From the NCBI GenBank assembly GCA_947497485.1, contig CANMHB010000002.1:186001-250000 (forward strand): a stretch of 64,000 nucleotides of DNA, written 5' to 3'. Of the stretch, positions 1 through 7,533 are shown in pieces; the first letter of the stretch is position 1, and each line of letters begins with the position of its first letter. The position numbers and the translations under genes are program-made. This stretch comes from Flavobacteriales bacterium (GTDB lineage Bacteria > Bacteroidota > Bacteroidia > Flavobacteriales_D > Crocinitomicaceae). The notes under the pieces are model-generated. The model did no database searches and was not told the origin of the DNA. It was given only the letters and a program-made list of their open reading frames with translations.

Positions 1-1
1 G

Positions 2-1243
2 GCGAAAGGGGTTGTTTTGAAAGGGGTTTATGGTTACCAACGTTTATCCTTTCAACAAGGAAAGATTGTTCATGGCGCAGGAATAGTTCGTGGAATCGAT
101 GCTGAAATTCATTTAAACGAGACGTTCCAAAAACTGGATTCAATGCCGCTTGACATTGTAATCGGAGGTTCTTTTGTTAGCAAATATCAGAAAGATGATG
201 ACGAACAATATATTTTACCAGAAAATGTCGCGACATATGGCGGTCGTGCCAAAATAAGATACAAGGACGTCTTTTTTGATGCGGAGTATGTTATCAAAGA
301 ACAAGATCCTTCATCTGACAATAACAAAATATTCAACTATGGTCATGCCGCTGTTTTTAATCTTGGATACACCACAAAAGGACTTGGCGTCTTATTTTCT
401 GGAAAGTCAGTTGATAATATGAGTTATCGCTCGGATCGCAACAAAGATTTGCAGGATTTATTTATTAATTATTTGCCTTCTCTTAATAAAACGCACACAT
501 ACAATTTGGTGGCTACATTATATCCATACGCTACTCAACCGTTAGGGGAGGTGGCTTATCAAGCGGATATATTATATACCTTCAAAAAAGGATCACTTCT
601 TGGTGGAAAATACGGGTTGACCATTGGCGCAAATTACTCCACAACGTTTCGTCCTGTTCAACATACGAGTGGGGTCAATCTGTTAGATTCTACTCGTGTA
701 ACTTATCAAACAAATCCATTTGATAAAAGCGATTCGTTGTACTGGGAAGATATCAATTTCAATATTACCAAGAAGTTTTCGAAGAAGTTCAGCATGATCG
801 CAAGCTATTACAGCATAAAAATTAACAACGATGTTGCGAAAATCTCAAATGATGCAGTTGGTATAATTCATGCAAATATTGGTGTATTAGAGTTGGCCTA
901 CAAAGTAAATACCAAACATTCTTTGAGAATGGAGTTACAAGGTTTATTTGTTCAAAAGGAAAATGGAGCAATTAAAGATAAAGGAAATTGGGCAACAGCA
1001 CTCATTGAATATTCTATATCACCAAACTATTTCTTTAGTTTCATGAATCAATACAATTATGGAAATCCAGATACGGGCAAACGCGTTAATTATCCTATTT
1101 TTACTTGTGGATATATTCGCGATGCAACAAGATTTATGATTTCTTATGGTAGACAGCGTGCGGGATTGTTCTGTGTGGGCGGTGTTTGTCGTTTTGTTCC
1201 AGCTTCAAATGGTTTGACCTTAAGTTTTACGCAAAGTTTTTAA
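2..1243 (+). CDS. DUF6029 family protein, 5' end cut by the window
   Basis: The reading frame is open from the first bases, so the true start and any signal peptide lie outside the window. A TTG at 17 is the first start-like codon visible, but nothing marks it as the real start. The 413 or so residues are rich in alternating aromatic/polar strands and lack catalytic motifs, as expected of an outer-membrane beta-barrel. The pattern agrees with Bacteroidota DUF6029 proteins, whose function is unknown. The stop is 2 bp from the ATG of the Omp28-like lipoprotein, so the two are probably co-transcribed. The family call is from memory of the family and is moderately sure; the beta-barrel is inferred. 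Confidence 0.65.
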   Translation, partial: AKGVVLKGVYGYQRLSFQQGKIVHGAGIVRGIDAEIHLNETFQKLDSMPLDIVIGGSFVSKYQKDDDEQYILPENVATYGGRAKIRYKDVFFDAEYVIKEQDPSSDNNKIFNYGHAAVFNLGYTTKGLGVLFSGKSVDNMSYRSDRNKDLQDLFINYLPSLNKTHTYNLVATLYPYATQPLGEVAYQADILYTFKKGSLLGGKYGLTIGANYSTTFRPVQHTSGVNLLDSTRVTYQTNPFDKSDSLYWEDINFNITKKFSKKFSMIASYYSIKINNDVAKISNDAVGIIHANIGVLELAYKVNTKHSLRMELQGLFVQKENGAIKDKGNWATALIEYSISPNYFFSFMNQYNYGNPDTGKRVNYPIFTCGYIRDATRFMISYGRQRAGLFCVGGVCRFVPASNGLTLSFTQSF

Positions 1244-1245
1244 AT

Positions 1246-2178
1246 ATGAGGTATTTAGTTCTTTTTATCGTTGCTTTGTTTTTTGCGCTTGAGTTTACTT
1301 CATGTGATCATATTGAAAACCCGTATCCAAAAAAACAAGATTTTGACACTACTTTATATCCTGGTAATTGGGCTGATTACGTTGCAAATGAATGGCCCGT
1401 TTTTCAAGCAAACACCAATACCAATCGCAATGTATTGATTGAGGATTTTACAGGTCACAAGTGCATCGTTTGTCCCGCTGCGGCAGACTTAGCTCATCAG
1501 TTACATGAAAGTAATCCCGAACGCGTTTTTATAGCTTCAATCCATTCTAGCCCAACCGGAATAAGTGACTTTCAATCTGTTTCTCCACCTGAATATCCAA
1601 CTGATTTTACAAATGCGCAAGGTCTTGAAATAGGAACTTATTTTGGCCAAAACGATGGTGGGTTTGTTGGAAACCCGAGGGGAACAATTAACAGGATTAA
1701 TACAGGAACTATTTTCTTAGGTCCGTTGGCTTGGACAAATCTTACGAATACAACCTTAAGCAATAACAACTTACGTGTAAATATGCAATCCGCTTTAAAT
1801 TACTATGCTCAAACGAAAGGTGCATTTTTACATGTTGAGGTTGAAAAGCTCGACCAAACAATAACAAATGAATTAGCTGTTGTTACTTACCTCATCGAAG
1901 ATTCGTTGGTGGGTGACCAAAAAATGGGAGACAACACACATAACTCATCCTATATCCATCGCGATATCCATCGCGGTAATATTGACGGAAAGGCTTTTGG
2001 GCGAGTTTTAAAATCAACAGATTTGAAAAATGGAAAGTATTATGTCGATTACAGTTTTGTTGTTCCAAATCAATTGGATGGGAGCTTCAACCCCGAAAAT
2101 ATGCATGTTTTGATTTATGTCTATGATAAAGTTACTTGGGAAATTTATCAGGTAATTAAACAAAAAATTGTCAATTGA
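1246..2178 (+). CDS. Omp28-like outer-membrane lipoprotein with thioredoxin-like CxxC
   Basis: I chose the ATG at 1246 because it is followed at once by a lipoprotein signal (hydrophobic residues 2-16, then TSC with the lipid-accepting Cys20). The frame extends 20 codons upstream, but that part overlaps the DUF6029 gene and would bury the signal. After the leader, the segment VLIEDFTGHKC leads into a CIVC motif (Cys73 and Cys76), typical of the Omp28-related family and resembling a thioredoxin fold. The C-terminal half is beta-rich. Omp28 proteins are surface or periplasm-facing lipoproteins of poorly known role; redox activity is an inference from CxxC. The end overlaps the region just before rpoN. 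Confidence 0.8.
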   Translation: MRYLVLFIVALFFALEFTSCDHIENPYPKKQDFDTTLYPGNWADYVANEWPVFQANTNTNRNVLIEDFTGHKCIVCPAAADLAHQLHESNPERVFIASIHSSPTGISDFQSVSPPEYPTDFTNAQGLEIGTYFGQNDGGFVGNPRGTINRINTGTIFLGPLAWTNLTNTTLSNNNLRVNMQSALNYYAQTKGAFLHVEVEKLDQTITNELAVVTYLIEDSLVGDQKMGDNTHNSSYIHRDIHRGNIDGKAFGRVLKSTDLKNGKYYVDYSFVVPNQLDGSFNPENMHVLIYVYDKVTWEIYQVIKQKIVN

Positions 2179-2182
2179 TTCC

Positions 2183-3628
2183 ATGGCATTAAAACAACAA
2201 CTTACTCAAAAACTTGAACAGCGACTTTCTCCGCAACAAATTCAATTAATGAAGTTATTGCAGGTTCCGACAATGGAATTAGACCAACGCATAAAACAAG
2301 AAATTGAGGAGAATCCGGCGCTAGAAGAGGGAACAGATGAACAAGATGATGAATTCGACAATTCAGATGAATTTGAGGATGATAACGATGGAGAAGATGA
2401 ATTTGATTTGTCAGATTACCTCGATGACGATGTAGCAGACTATAAAACGCAAGCCAACAATAGTTCTAAAGATGATGAAGAACGAGTAATTCCTTTGTCT
2501 GGTGAGCAATCCTTTCAAGAAAAACTAACCGAACAGCTCCATTTATTAGATTTAGACGATAATGAATTTACCATTGCAGATATTCTTATTGGAAACCTTG
2601 ACGAATCTGGTTATTTGAATCGCGATTTAGAGGCAATCGTCGATGACCTGGCTTTTGCAATGAATATCGAAACGAATGAAAAAGAAGTTGAGGAAATTTT
2701 GATGTTAATTCAAGAATTAGATCCGGCTGGTGTTGGAGCAAGGAATCTTCAGGAATGCCTCCTTCTTCAAATTAATCGAAAGCAAGACGGTGATATCGTG
2801 CGATTTACAGCGAAAAAAATTTTAGAAAATCATTTTGAGGAATTTACCAAAAAGCATTACGATAAGATTGCCAAGAAACTGGAAATCGAAGATGAAGATT
2901 TGAAGGAAGCGATTGATGAAATCTTGAAACTCAATCCAAAACCGGGAGGTTCAATGCGCGAATCGGCGAAGAATTATCAGCAAATTATTCCTGATTTTAT
3001 GCTTTTTGAAAATGACGGACGACTTGAGTTATCAATCAATGGTAGAAATGCTCCCGAATTAAAAGTAAGTAAAGAATATGAAAGTATGTTGCGTTCCTAT
3101 GCAGAGGGAGCAAAAAGTTCAAAAGCAGATAAGGAAGCGCTGACATTTGTTCGTCAGAAACTCGATGGAGCAAAATGGTTTATTGATGCAATCAAACAGC
3201 GGCAGCAAACCTTGCTATTAACAATGGATGCCATTCGTCATTATCAGGAAGCGTATTTTTTAACAGGAGATGAAACCAAGTTGAAACCAATGATATTGAA
3301 AGATATCGCCGACATGGTTGGTTTGGATATTTCTACGATTTCTCGGGTAGCAAATAGTAAGTATGTGCAGACGAATTTTGGCATCTATCCACTAAAATAT
3401 TTCTTTTCAGAATCCCTTTCTACTGAAAGCGGCGAAGAGGTTTCAACGCGCGAAGTGAAAAAAATACTTTCTGATGCCATTGATGGCGAGGATAAAAGAA
3501 ATCCATTGACCGATGAGAAGCTAATGGAATTGTTAAATGAAAAAGGCTACAATATCGCACGCCGGACGGTTGCAAAATATCGTGAACAATTAAATTTGCC
3601 TGTTGCGCGAATGCGAAAAGAACTATAA
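2183..3628 (+). CDS. rpoN: RNA polymerase sigma-54 factor RpoN
   Basis: Alternative sigma factor that directs RNA polymerase to -24/-12 promoters and needs AAA+ activators. Seen here: glutamine/leucine-rich region I at the N-terminus (QKLEQRLSPQQIQLMKLLQ), an unusually acidic region II around residues 45-90, the core-binding domain, a helix-turn-helix (ISTISRVANSKY) and the RpoN box ARRTVAKYRE near the C-terminus. The 481-residue length is normal. I start at ATG 2183 because it begins directly with the conserved region I; a TTG at 2168 would overlap the upstream gene. The PAP2-like gene starts 1 bp after the stop, suggesting co-transcription. No sigma-54 activator is present in the window. 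Confidence 0.96.
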   Translation: MALKQQLTQKLEQRLSPQQIQLMKLLQVPTMELDQRIKQEIEENPALEEGTDEQDDEFDNSDEFEDDNDGEDEFDLSDYLDDDVADYKTQANNSSKDDEERVIPLSGEQSFQEKLTEQLHLLDLDDNEFTIADILIGNLDESGYLNRDLEAIVDDLAFAMNIETNEKEVEEILMLIQELDPAGVGARNLQECLLLQINRKQDGDIVRFTAKKILENHFEEFTKKHYDKIAKKLEIEDEDLKEAIDEILKLNPKPGGSMRESAKNYQQIIPDFMLFENDGRLELSINGRNAPELKVSKEYESMLRSYAEGAKSSKADKEALTFVRQKLDGAKWFIDAIKQRQQTLLLTMDAIRHYQEAYFLTGDETKLKPMILKDIADMVGLDISTISRVANSKYVQTNFGIYPLKYFFSESLSTESGEEVSTREVKKILSDAIDGEDKRNPLTDEKLMELLNEKGYNIARRTVAKYREQLNLPVARMRKEL

Positions 3629-3629
3629 C

Positions 3630-4289
3630 ATGATAAGAGCACTCTCTCACTTTTTCTCCTGGATCTTTTTACCGCTGTTGATGCCAACTTATGGCTTATT
3701 ACTGACGTTATATATTCCTTCTGAGCAAATAAATTTAGATAAAGACGCGCTGTTTTTGTTAAACCCAGATTTAAAAAAGACCTTACTTTATTTGTTTTTT
3801 ACGTTTAGTGCTTTGGCGCCAGGAATATCATTTTATGCCTTACACAAACGACAGATAATTTCCACCATTGATATGGAAAATCAAAAGGAACGAAACATTC
3901 CTTTAGTAATTATGTTCGCCTATTGCCTTATCTTGTATTTGATGTTTGTTTTTAAAGCTCCAGGCAACATTTTACCAAGATTTTTTTATGCGCTGCCACT
4001 TTCTGGCGCAATTGTAACAGGATCTTTTATGTTTATCAATCGCTGGATTAAAATCTCTATGCATGCAGGAGGGGCAGGTATTTTGGTTGGATACCTTTTG
4101 GCTTTTTACAGAGATCAGGCTCAATTCGAATTTTGGATATTAATTGCGGCAGTTCTTGCTTCAGGAGTAACAATCGCTTCTCGTTTATACTTGAATAAGC
4201 ACCGCCCGATTGAAGTTTATACCGGATGGTCGCTTGCGGTTCTGATTACGTTCCTTTGTAATGCGTATTATCCGTTTATCGCGAAATAA
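3630..4289 (+). CDS. PAP2-like integral membrane protein
   Basis: A 219-residue protein with about six hydrophobic segments. Late in the sequence, SMHAGG followed by SRLYLNKHRPIEVYTGW resembles the second and third motifs of PAP2 phosphatases (SGH and SRxxxxxHxxxD). The match is degenerate: SMH replaces SGH and the acidic partner is shifted, so phosphatase activity is doubtful. The start ATG 3630 is 1 bp after the rpoN stop; an in-frame upstream ATG lies inside rpoN. Convergent with xseA, with only 3 bp between the stops. Best described as a PAP2-superfamily-like membrane protein of unknown substrate. Confidence 0.6.
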   Translation: MIRALSHFFSWIFLPLLMPTYGLLLTLYIPSEQINLDKDALFLLNPDLKKTLLYLFFTFSALAPGISFYALHKRQIISTIDMENQKERNIPLVIMFAYCLILYLMFVFKAPGNILPRFFYALPLSGAIVTGSFMFINRWIKISMHAGGAGILVGYLLAFYRDQAQFEFWILIAAVLASGVTIASRLYLNKHRPIEVYTGWSLAVLITFLCNAYYPFIAK

Positions 4290-4292
4290 CTT

Positions 4293-5669
4293 CTACGCGC
4301 TGCGCCCTTCAACTTTCGAATTGATTTTCCCAACTGCTGTCTGGGTTTGAATCAAATCACCTTTTTCAGGAAGATTTCCCTCCTTAATTATTTTACCACC
4401 AAAAGTCGTCAAGCTAAATCCGCGTTTCAACACATTCATCGGGTCGAGCATTTGCACTTTGTTATCAAGAACGGTTAATTGATTAGCCGAACGTTCTGTC
4501 GTCTGACGAATTTGTTGTTGCAAATTATTGTTTAATTCGTGGAGCTTTAACTCTTGTCTTTGGTGATTGTTTTTTGCCAAATAACCAAACGTAACACGAA
4601 ACTGATTCAGGGTGTTTTCATGTTTTTTAATGTTGTATTGAACGCTTCGCTCAAAGCGATTTTGTTCGTTTGACAACTGTGCTAAATTCTGCTCAATTGT
4701 TGAAGATAAAATAGATTTAAACAAACGAATCAAAGCTGTAAAATTGTTTCGGGTAATTTGTAGGTTATTTTTGGCTATGCTGAACAGTTTTGTTTGCAAA
4801 TCCTTGACTTGAATGTCAAATTCTCGGTAAGTCTGAATCAGAAATTCGGCGAGTTTGGTAGGCGTAATGGCATTTCGGAAGCTAATCATTTCTACAACCG
4901 TTAAATTCGTAGAGTGACCGATTCCAGTTAAAATAGGAAGTGGAAATTCAGCAATCGCTTTACAAAGTTCAAAATGATTGTAACATGTCATACTCACTTC
5001 AGCGCCACCACCTCGCACAATCACCACAATGTCAAAATGATGTTTTAAGCGCTCAATTTTATGAAGTGTTTGAATGATTGAATCTACCGCAGCATCACCT
5101 TGCAAATAGGCCGGAAAAAGGTAGGTGAAAAATTTGTATCCGTTTTCGTTGGTGTCCAAAACTTCCATAAAATCTGAAAGTCCTTTGCTTGAGTCAGCGG
5201 AAATAACAGCAATTCTTTTTGGAATCAACGGGAAATCACGCAATTGGTTTTGGTTTAAAATCCCTAAAGCTGCCAATTTCTTGAGGGTTTCATCACGTTG
5301 TCTTTGAAGTTCACCAAGTGAAAAAGAAGGATCAATATCCAAAATCTGAAGACTAAGTCCATAGGTTTCGCTGAAATTAATTTTCACAAAAAGCAACAGC
5401 GACATGCCGTCCTTGATTGGTTCCTTCACAACTGAAATGAATCGCTGATTAATGCGCTCCAATTGCTGCTTCCAAATGGTTCCGCTCAATTGAGCAATGA
5501 TTTTATCTCCTTCCTTTTGAACCAGTTCTGGAAACGCGTGCCCACTAGGAAAACGATTTAATTTGTGCATTTCCGCCTTTACCCAATAGGTTTGGTTATA
5601 ACGTTGCTCGATGGTTTTCCGAATCGAACTCGCTACTTGCTGTAAAGTGAAAATTTGTTTTTCAGACAT
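4293..5669 (-). CDS. xseA: Exodeoxyribonuclease VII large subunit
   Basis: Large subunit of the bidirectional single-strand exonuclease ExoVII. The N-terminal OB-fold region (residues 5-100, with YWVKAEM and ISGxxW-like strands) is followed by the catalytic domain containing KRIAVIS, DIVVIVRGGG and TGIGHSTN, all family signatures, and a long coiled-coil C-terminal part ending in a second beta segment (LKRGFSLT). The start MSEKQIF at 5669 matches the usual N-terminus; a longer frame begins 15 codons earlier without family similarity. The small-subunit gene xseB is not adjacent, although the two are often linked. Confidence 0.95.
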   Translation of the reverse strand: MSEKQIFTLQQVASSIRKTIEQRYNQTYWVKAEMHKLNRFPSGHAFPELVQKEGDKIIAQLSGTIWKQQLERINQRFISVVKEPIKDGMSLLLFVKINFSETYGLSLQILDIDPSFSLGELQRQRDETLKKLAALGILNQNQLRDFPLIPKRIAVISADSSKGLSDFMEVLDTNENGYKFFTYLFPAYLQGDAAVDSIIQTLHKIERLKHHFDIVVIVRGGGAEVSMTCYNHFELCKAIAEFPLPILTGIGHSTNLTVVEMISFRNAITPTKLAEFLIQTYREFDIQVKDLQTKLFSIAKNNLQITRNNFTALIRLFKSILSSTIEQNLAQLSNEQNRFERSVQYNIKKHENTLNQFRVTFGYLAKNNHQRQELKLHELNNNLQQQIRQTTERSANQLTVLDNKVQMLDPMNVLKRGFSLTTFGGKIIKEGNLPEKGDLIQTQTAVGKINSKVEGRSA

Positions 5670-5797
5670 TTGTGTTTTGCTTGCTCTAAGATAAAAAAAA
5701 GGGCAGAAGTTCAATGTTGTTCTTCCACCCTAATTGGTTTTTTTGACAAATTACTTAATCTCAGAAATTTGTCTTCCTCAATATGTACTATGTTTTG

Positions 5798-5866
5798 TCA
5801 CCTCCCTTTATCCCTCCTCGAGGAGGGAAGTATGTTTCTCCCCTTGAGGGGAGACCAAGAGGGGTG
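5798..5866. repeat. Two adjacent GC-rich palindromes (REP-like element)
   Basis: In an AT-rich intergenic gap there is a perfect 18-bp palindrome at 5811-5828 (TCCCTCCTCGAGGAGGGA) and, 8 bp later, a near-perfect one at 5837-5854 (TCTCCCC..GGGGAGA), flanked by TCACCTCCCTT and AAGAGGGGTGAG. Composition differs sharply from the surroundings. It lies between the starts/ends of two minus-strand genes (LamG gene end at 5871, xseA start at 5669). It could form two hairpins and end transcription of the LamG gene, but the lack of a T-run argues for a dispersed REP-like repeat instead. Confidence 0.6.
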
Positions 5867-5870
5867 AGAA

Positions 5871-7235
5871 CTACTGCAACACAATCTTCCTAACCGTCAC
5901 CGTATTATTTTGTGGATCGATGAGGTGAACAAAATACAAACCGTTTCCAGACCAGGTGCTTAAATCAATGTAGAATTGAGGTTGATTGACGGCACTTTGA
6001 AAAACCTGTTGACCGGCATTGTTTTCAATTTTAATGGTGTAACCTGCCATTGCAAAATAATTGCCATTATCAATCGTGATGTGATCACTTGCCGGATTTG
6101 GATAAATCAAAATGGTGTTTTCATTATTTGGTGCTGGAAGACTCAAGGTTGTATTAATGATTAACGTATCTGTTACAGTAGTTAGAAGGGTGTCGTAAAT
6201 TGTAACATTTGTAATACATGTATCAGCGATTTGAATGGAAGCAACGTTGGAGGTGTCTCCACAAGCCAAAACTCGAAATGGTTGATTGTGATTGGATAAT
6301 TGAAGGTTAGAAACCACTAACGTGTCATTTGTAACACCGTTGTATTGCGTATTGTTTGCAAGGTTAACCCAACCCACATTTGAAGGATTACTTTGCCATT
6401 GTATGTTAGAAACTGAAGAATTAACTGTTAAAATAGCATTTGAACCAATTACAGCGTTTGTTGGATTTACTGTAACTGCTGTATTGGAAAAAGAACCCAA
6501 TTGGGCATTGTATAAATCTTGAATTTCGCATTCAGTTAAGGCTCGATTCCAAATACCTATGTCGTCTAGTTTTCCGTTAAACCATTGTAAATCTTGATCC
6601 CACCAAGGACCGCCCAACCTTAAAGATGAATTAATAGATGAACAAAAGTTATAACCTAAATTCGAGATCGAACTATCTTTTAATACGTTATCAACGAAAA
6701 TATATGTGTTCCCTAAATTATTGATAACACAAACCAAATTAACCCATCGACCAACTAAATTCATAGTATCTACACTTGATTCAGTTAATAAATCCACTCC
6801 AGGATTAGAACAATTTACAGCGTTGTGAGAAAAATTTATTCTTTGATTATAACCAAAATGACTTCCAAAATTTACATTTGTGCAATTTGAATTGTTATTT
6901 TGAATAATCATTTGTCCGCCGCCGTTACTTTCAACGAATACCCAAGATGAAATTGTAATTTCTTGAGCATTATTAATAGGTGAATATATTATATTGTCCG
7001 CATTCCCATCAAAACTATAAGCCTTATTAGCATTTCCAAACCTATCCGTTGTCAGCGTCGCCCCATTCACTGTTCCATTATTTCCATTTCCACTTTCATC
7101 ATTCGCATTTCCATTAAATGGCCACCAACCAACTAATCCGTTTGTTGGTACATAATTCGGCACAGTTTGCGCCGTTGTTGCAGCAGTCAATCCTAGCGTT
7201 GCTACTGCGGTTAAAAGTAAACTTTTTCTTTTCAT
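5871..7235 (-). CDS. Secreted LamG-domain protein with T9SS sorting domain
   Basis: Residues 1-22 form a signal peptide (MKRKSLLLTAVATLG..TTAQ). Residues 30-240 are a LamG/concanavalin-like jelly-roll: GLVGWWPFNGNANDESGN at the start and the GKLDDIGIWNRALT signature at the end are typical. An Ig-like stretch follows (about 250-340), and the last 80 residues are a T9SS type A sorting domain (ILIYPNPASDHITI, then GLYFVHL and a basic end). The protein is therefore predicted to cross the outer membrane through T9SS and stay at the surface or be released. Ligand unknown; LamG domains often bind glycans. It has an unusually structured upstream region (7287-7443). Confidence 0.88.
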   Translation of the reverse strand: MKRKSLLLTAVATLGLTAATTAQTVPNYVPTNGLVGWWPFNGNANDESGNGNNGTVNGATLTTDRFGNANKAYSFDGNADNIIYSPINNAQEITISSWVFVESNGGGQMIIQNNNSNCTNVNFGSHFGYNQRINFSHNAVNCSNPGVDLLTESSVDTMNLVGRWVNLVCVINNLGNTYIFVDNVLKDSSISNLGYNFCSSINSSLRLGGPWWDQDLQWFNGKLDDIGIWNRALTECEIQDLYNAQLGSFSNTAVTVNPTNAVIGSNAILTVNSSVSNIQWQSNPSNVGWVNLANNTQYNGVTNDTLVVSNLQLSNHNQPFRVLACGDTSNVASIQIADTCITNVTIYDTLLTTVTDTLIINTTLSLPAPNNENTILIYPNPASDHITIDNGNYFAMAGYTIKIENNAGQQVFQSAVNQPQFYIDLSTWSGNGLYFVHLIDPQNNTVTVRKIVLQ

Positions 7236-7286
7236 TTGTAAGTTTTTAGTTTCTACTCTGCCCCGCAGTAGAGTTCATATAAAAAA

Positions 7287-7443
7287 TCAGCGTGGGACAC
7301 CTAGAGAATCCGCCGCTGAGGTACTGGAATACCTGACAAACGAAATAAACTAAAGCCCACGCCTTGGCGCAAGCGTTAAAGCTTATTATTCGTTTGTCTT
7401 TTCAAAATTTCCAGTTTTCAGCGACGCGAATAAACTAACGCTA
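7287..7443. other. Nested inverted repeats in the 298-bp intergenic gap
   Basis: The gap between the LamG gene and cphA contains nested inverted repeats: AGCGT (7289) with ACGCT (7438), a 19-bp arm 7311-7329 with 7409-7426 (TTCCAGT and CAGCG blocks conserved), a perfect 10-bp arm GACAAACGAA 7335-7344 with 7389-7398, and a central CGCCTTGGCG near 7361. An alternative pairing GCGTGGG (7291) with CCCACGC (7356) is also possible. No open frame fits. It could be a 5' leader structure of the LamG mRNA, a small RNA or a relic of a mobile element; which is unknown. Confidence 0.55.
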
Positions 7444-7533
7444 ATATGTTATGTCAGTCATCTAGACTGTGTTTGTTTTATTTCATTTGTTTCAATTTTG
7501 TGTTTTCAAAATTCTTTTTCAATTGTATTTCAA

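Noticed and set aside
1186-1245. Upstream extension of the Omp28-like gene
   Set aside because: The 20 extra codons overlap the DUF6029 gene and would hide the lipoprotein signal that begins at 1246.
7236-7475. Integron attC site
   Set aside because: The inverted repeats look like attC at first sight, but the GTTRRRY and RYYYAAC ends are not met and no integrase or cassette array is present.
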